From Candidatus Delongbacteria bacterium (GTDB lineage: Bacteria > UBA4055), in assembly GCA_003477045.1 (NCBI GenBank), contig DMTS01000065.1, forward strand, positions 7,345-32,842: a stretch of 25,498 bases of DNA, in the 5' to 3' direction. The notes beneath the pieces are model-generated. The model searched no databases and was not told the origin of the DNA. It was given only the letters and a program-made list of their open reading frames with translations. Both the position numbers and the translations under genes were made by a program. Below are positions 22,339 through 25,498 of the stretch, one piece after another (positions within the stretch are counted from its first letter, which is position 1; every line of letters starts with the position of its first letter).

Positions 22339-23169
22339 TTATTTAGTTTTTCTTCTTTTTATGATGTACTTGTCGGAAGGTTTGTTTTTCTTCCTTGTCT
22401 TGTAACCTTTGGCATATGTACCCCATGGAGAAACCGGCTGTCTTCCGCCGCAGGTTCTTCCTTCTCCTCCGCCGTGCGGATGATCAACTGGGTTCATAGC
22501 TGCACCCCTAACGGTCGGTCTTACACCGAGCCATCTCTTTCTTCCGGCTTTACCGTGATTCTGATTAAAATGGTCAATGTTTCCCACCTGTCCGAGAGTG
22601 GCATAGCAGTTCTGATGAACGAGCCTTACTTCCCCTGAAGGCATCTTCAGATGACAATAATTACCGTCTTTAGCCATCAGGACAGCGTAATTTCCTGCCG
22701 AACGAACAAGTTGTCCGCCTTTTCCGATCTTGAGTTCTATATTATGAACCATCTGACCTGCGGGAATTGCTTTAAGGGGAAGAGCGTTCCCTGGCCTTAT
22801 ATCAACATTCTCTCCAGATATAACAGAGTCTCCGACCTTCAGTCCGCTTGGAGCCAATATATATCTTTTTTCCCCGTCCGCATAAAACAACAGAGCCAGT
22901 CTAGCAGTTCTGTTCGGATCATATTCGATCGATGCTATCTTTGCGGGGATATTAAATTTGTCTCTTTTAAAATCAATTACCCTTAAGGCTTGCTTATGGC
23001 CGCCTCCGATATGACGGGTAGTGATCCTGCCGACATTGTTCCTTCCGCCCGTTCTTTTCTTGTTTTCAAGTAAAGATCTTTCCGGTGTGGACTTTGTGAT
23101 CTCAGTAAAATCCGAGATCATCATGAACCTTCGGCTCGGTGTGTATGGTTTAAATTTTCTTACTGGCAT
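22339..23169 (-). CDS. rplB: 50S ribosomal protein L2
   Basis: Highly conserved protein next to the peptidyl transferase centre, needed for subunit joining. 276 residues: KPYTPSRRFMMISDFTEITK, GRITTRHIGGGHKQ, and the C-terminal AMNPVDHPHGGGEGRTCGGR, with the conserved His pair at 230 and 232. GGAG precedes the ATG. Unusually for this cluster, 39 bases separate it from rplW. Confidence 0.99.
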   Translation of the reverse strand: MPVRKFKPYTPSRRFMMISDFTEITKSTPERSLLENKKRTGGRNNVGRITTRHIGGGHKQALRVIDFKRDKFNIPAKIASIEYDPNRTARLALLFYADGEKRYILAPSGLKVGDSVISGENVDIRPGNALPLKAIPAGQMVHNIELKIGKGGQLVRSAGNYAVLMAKDGNYCHLKMPSGEVRLVHQNCYATLGQVGNIDHFNQNHGKAGRKRWLGVRPTVRGAAMNPVDHPHGGGEGRTCGGRQPVSPWGTYAKGYKTRKKNKPSDKYIIKRRKTK

Positions 23170-23208
23170 TTTAACTCCAAATCTGCTACTTTTTCAATAT
23201 CAATTTCA

Positions 23209-23490
23209 TTAAGCCTGTTCGTAAATATCAAGTTTGTCGCCTTTTGCCAAAGTAACAATCGCTTTCTTGAAATCGCTCTTTTTACCTAAGAATCTTCCGA
23301 CTCTTGCTTTTCTGCCTTCATAGTTCACGGTATTGACTTCTTTTACAGAAACTCCGAATTTATCCTCGATCTCTCTTTTGATCTCTATCTTGTTTGAGTG
23401 GACATCGACCAGAAAAGTATATTGATTATTCTTTTCCTGTAATTTGCTGGTTTTCTCCGTGATGAGAGGCTTTTTCAATATAATCTTCAT
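23209..23490 (-). CDS. rplW: 50S ribosomal protein L23
   Basis: Tunnel-exit docking site for trigger factor and SRP. 93 residues: MKIILKKPLITEKTSKLQEK, FLVDVHSNKIEIKREIEDKF, VKEVNTVNYEGRKARVGRF. The start overlaps the rplD stop by one base. Confidence 0.98.
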   Translation of the reverse strand: MKIILKKPLITEKTSKLQEKNNQYTFLVDVHSNKIEIKREIEDKFGVSVKEVNTVNYEGRKARVGRFLGKKSDFKKAIVTLAKGDKLDIYEQA

Positions 23491-24149
23491 TATGCATTCA
23501 CCCTGTCAATAGTTTGTAAGGCATCTTTCTGGATAAGAAGGCAATCGGCATTCATGATCTCATAGGTCGAAACCGTGTCGGCAAGCTGAATGTTGGCATT
23601 CTTGATATTCCTTATCGACTTAAGCAGATTAACCGTTCTGTTGTATTTGCTTTCCTCATCAAGATAGCTGTAGGTATCTACAAGAACCAGAACTTTTTTC
23701 CCCAGAACTTCCATAGCCGAGAGAACATTTACGAACTTAGTTGTCTTCGGAGACTCAAATTCGAAATTGTCGATCAGATAGATCTTTTCATTCAGAGCTT
23801 TATCCGAAAACGCTGATTTTCTTGCTATTAATTTTTGTTTCTTATTCATTTTCATCGTATAATCTCTCGGGTGCGGACCGAATGTTTTTCCGCCTCCGAC
23901 CAGTACAGGAGATTTTCTGTCGCCTCTTCTTGCTCCTCCGGTTCCTTTCTGCCTGAACAATTTTCTTGTGCTGAAAGCAAGCTCCGATCTTCCTTTGGCT
24001 TTGGCCGTACCCTGTCTCTGATTAGCAAGATACACTTTGACCGCCTGGTGGATAAGATGGTAATCAGGATCCATACCGAAAACATTAGTATTCAGTTCCA
24101 TTTCAACAGAGGTCTTTTTTCCTTCTATGTCATAAACAGCAAGTTTCAT
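23490..24149 (-). CDS. rplD: 50S ribosomal protein L4
   Basis: Core 50S protein whose loop reaches the exit tunnel; in E. coli it represses the S10 operon. 219 residues: the extended loop RQGTAKAKGRSELAFSTRKL and RQKGTGGARRGDRKSPVLVG, then GGGKTFGPHPRDYTMKMNKK and a Rossmann-like C-terminal part. The start overlaps the rplC stop by one base. Confidence 0.98.
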   Translation of the reverse strand: MKLAVYDIEGKKTSVEMELNTNVFGMDPDYHLIHQAVKVYLANQRQGTAKAKGRSELAFSTRKLFRQKGTGGARRGDRKSPVLVGGGKTFGPHPRDYTMKMNKKQKLIARKSAFSDKALNEKIYLIDNFEFESPKTTKFVNVLSAMEVLGKKVLVLVDTYSYLDEESKYNRTVNLLKSIRNIKNANIQLADTVSTYEIMNADCLLIQKDALQTIDRVNA

Positions 24150-24775
24150 TATGCCTCCAACTTTCTGATTTTGAGAATGCCGTTCTTTGCGCCGGGAAGT
24201 GAGCCTTTGATGAAGATAATGTTTTTTTCCGGTATTGTCTTTAATACTTCGACATTTTTAATCGTTACTTTGTCGCTTCCCATTCTTCCGGGCAAATGTT
24301 TTCCTTTCCAGACCCTTGAAGGCCAGGTACACTGTCCGATAGAACCCGGACCCCTGTGGGATTCGTGTGTTCCGTGAGAACCGCCCTGAAGACGCATTCC
24401 CCATCTTCTTACTACACCCTGGAAACCCTTACCTTTAGAAACACCCTCGACGGAAAGATTGTCGCCTTCGCTGAACGCCGCAACCGTAATTTCAGTTCCT
24501 ACCGCAACTTTTCCTGCTCCGGTAAATCTGAACTCTTTCAAATATTTTTTAACTTCAACACCGGCTTTCTTGAAGTGACCGGTAAGAGGTTTGTTCACCC
24601 TTGATTCTTTCTGGTTAGCAAAACCCAGCTGTATGGCTTCATATTTGTCTTTTTCGATAGTCTTTACCTGGACAACTTTGCAGGGTCCGGCTTCAACTAT
24701 AGTGACGGGAAACTCTCTGCCCGCAGGTCCGAAAAAGCTCGCCATACCTAATTTTTTTCCTAAAATGACGTCCAT
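24149..24775 (-). CDS. rplC: 50S ribosomal protein L3
   Basis: Early assembly protein with a loop near the peptidyl transferase centre. 208 residues: MDVILGKKLGMASFFGPAG, VTIVEAGPCKVVQVKT, KGKGFQGVVRRWGM, HGTHESHRGPGSIGQC, KGKHLPGRMGSDKVTIKN. Fifteen bases after rpsJ. Confidence 0.98.
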   Translation of the reverse strand: MDVILGKKLGMASFFGPAGREFPVTIVEAGPCKVVQVKTIEKDKYEAIQLGFANQKESRVNKPLTGHFKKAGVEVKKYLKEFRFTGAGKVAVGTEITVAAFSEGDNLSVEGVSKGKGFQGVVRRWGMRLQGGSHGTHESHRGPGSIGQCTWPSRVWKGKHLPGRMGSDKVTIKNVEVLKTIPEKNIIFIKGSLPGAKNGILKIRKLEA

Positions 24776-24790
24776 TTAATTTTGCCGCCT

Positions 24791-25102
24791 TTATACTACT
24801 TTAACTTCAATGTTTACACCAGCGGGAAGCTCCAGTTTTGTTAATGCTTCCATGGTCTCTGTTTTAGAGTTTAATATTTCAACCAGTCTTTTGTATATAC
24901 GCTTCTCGAACTGCTCTCTTGACTTCTTGTTAACGTGCGGGGAGCGGAGAACGGTATATATAGTTTTTTTAGTTGGAAGAGGCACAGGACCGGATATTAC
25001 CGCTCCTGTTTCTCTTGCCTTCTTAATGATCTTCTCGGTTGAAATGTCAATCAAATGATAATCATATGATTTTAATTTGATTTTTATTTTTTGCGAAGCC
25101 AT
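24791..25102 (-). CDS. rpsJ: 30S ribosomal protein S10
   Basis: 103 residues: KIKLKSYDYHLIDISTEKII, GAVISGPVPLPTKKTIYTVL, RSPHVNKKSREQFE, and a C-terminal LPAGVNIEVKVV. In many bacteria S10 also serves transcription antitermination (NusE). ATG is preceded by GAGGTAAAA. It lies 27 bases after tuf. Confidence 0.98.
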   Translation of the reverse strand: MASQKIKIKLKSYDYHLIDISTEKIIKKARETGAVISGPVPLPTKKTIYTVLRSPHVNKKSREQFEKRIYKRLVEILNSKTETMEALTKLELPAGVNIEVKVV

Positions 25103-25129
25103 TTTTACCTCTTAAGTTTTCAAAATCTT

Positions 25130-25498
25130 CTATTCGACTATCGCTGCAACTGCGCCGGCTCCAATTGTTCTTCCGCCTTCTCTGATTGCGAATCTCAGAC
25201 CGTGCTCCATAGCTACAGGATATATAAGCGCTACATTTATCTCTGTGTTGTCGCCGGGCATGATCATTTCTACGCCTTCGTTTAGAGTGATCGAACCGGT
25301 CACATCAGTAGTTCTGAAATAGAACTGCGGTCTGTAGTTATTGAAGAAAGGCTTGTGTCTTCCGCCTTCTTTTTCTGTAAGAACATAAACCTCTGATTTG
25401 AATTTTGTATGCGGCGTAACGCTTCCCGGTTTAATAACACACATACCTCTTTCGATGTCTTTTTTATCAACACCTCTCAGAAGCAAACCTACGTTATC
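25130..25498 (-). CDS. tuf: Elongation factor Tu, C-terminal part (5' end cut by window edge)
   Basis: EF-Tu delivers aminoacyl-tRNA to the ribosome. Only the last 122 residues are here, from within domain II to the end of domain III. The frame is open to the right edge (DNVGLLLRGVDKKDIERGMC). Later segments are GGRHKPFFNNYRPQFYFRTT, EMIMPGDN and the final FAIREGGRTIGAGAVAAI. Nothing is missing at the C-terminus. The str-S10 linkage tuf-rpsJ suggests that fusA and ribosomal genes lie further right. Confidence 0.98.
   Translation of the reverse strand, partial: DNVGLLLRGVDKKDIERGMCVIKPGSVTPHTKFKSEVYVLTEKEGGRHKPFFNNYRPQFYFRTTDVTGSITLNEGVEMIMPGDNTEINVALIYPVAMEHGLRFAIREGGRTIGAGAVAAIVE

Noticed and set aside
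23835..24377. Plus-strand open frame (180 codons) opposite rplD and rplC
   Set aside because: Antisense to conserved genes, with no recognisable family.

Overview
The window is a 25.5 kb stretch of bacterial DNA in which every gene I can support lies on the minus strand. Transcription therefore runs from the right edge to the left edge. The right 15 kb is a textbook S10-spc-alpha ribosomal protein cluster: the end of tuf, then rpsJ, rplC, rplD, rplW, rplB, rpsS, rplV, rpsC, rplP, rpmC, rpsQ, rplN, rplX, rplE, rpsN, rpsH, rplF, rplR, rpsE, rpmD, rplO, secY, adk, infA, rpmJ, rpsM, rpsK, rpsD, rpoA and rplQ. It closes with a tRNA-Pro(UGG) gene and a hairpin terminator. Gaps are at most 40 bases and several genes overlap by 1-4 bases (TAATG or ATGA junctions), so this is one long co-transcribed unit. 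Four 30S protein genes (rpsC, rpsE, rpsM, rpsK) start with TTG and rplF starts with GTG, each behind a strong Shine-Dalgarno sequence.

The left 10.5 kb is a second, less conserved gene string in the same direction: a zinc-ribbon/transmembrane/FGE-sulfatase-fold protein, a family 4 uracil-DNA glycosylase, NAD-dependent DNA ligase LigA, two paralogous OmpA-family proteins with thrombospondin type 3 calcium-binding repeats, and a divergent chaperone set. That set is a GrpE-like protein, a TPR protein ending in a J-like domain without HPD, and an Hsp70 that runs off the left edge. A likely promoter with a palindrome sits between the two OmpA genes, so the second OmpA gene and the chaperone set may form their own transcription unit.

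The organism is a Gram-negative bacterium (outer-membrane OmpA proteins) of moderate-to-low GC. OmpA with TSP3 repeats and the zinc-independent S4 fit the Fibrobacterota/Chlorobiota/Bacteroidota (FCB) group or a related candidate phylum. The strong Shine-Dalgarno sites and the secY-adk-infA order without map argue against ordinary Bacteroidota. This placement is an inference.

The most unusual part is the Hsp70 trio at 1-3390. The J-like protein lacks HPD, and the Hsp70 lacks both the usual hydrophobic interdomain linker and a recognisable helical lid, yet keeps its ATPase motifs. This looks like a specialised chaperone machine rather than housekeeping DnaK/DnaJ/GrpE. There is no gene-free stretch longer than about 230 bases; the largest (10466-10697) holds the tRNA, the terminator and a candidate promoter.
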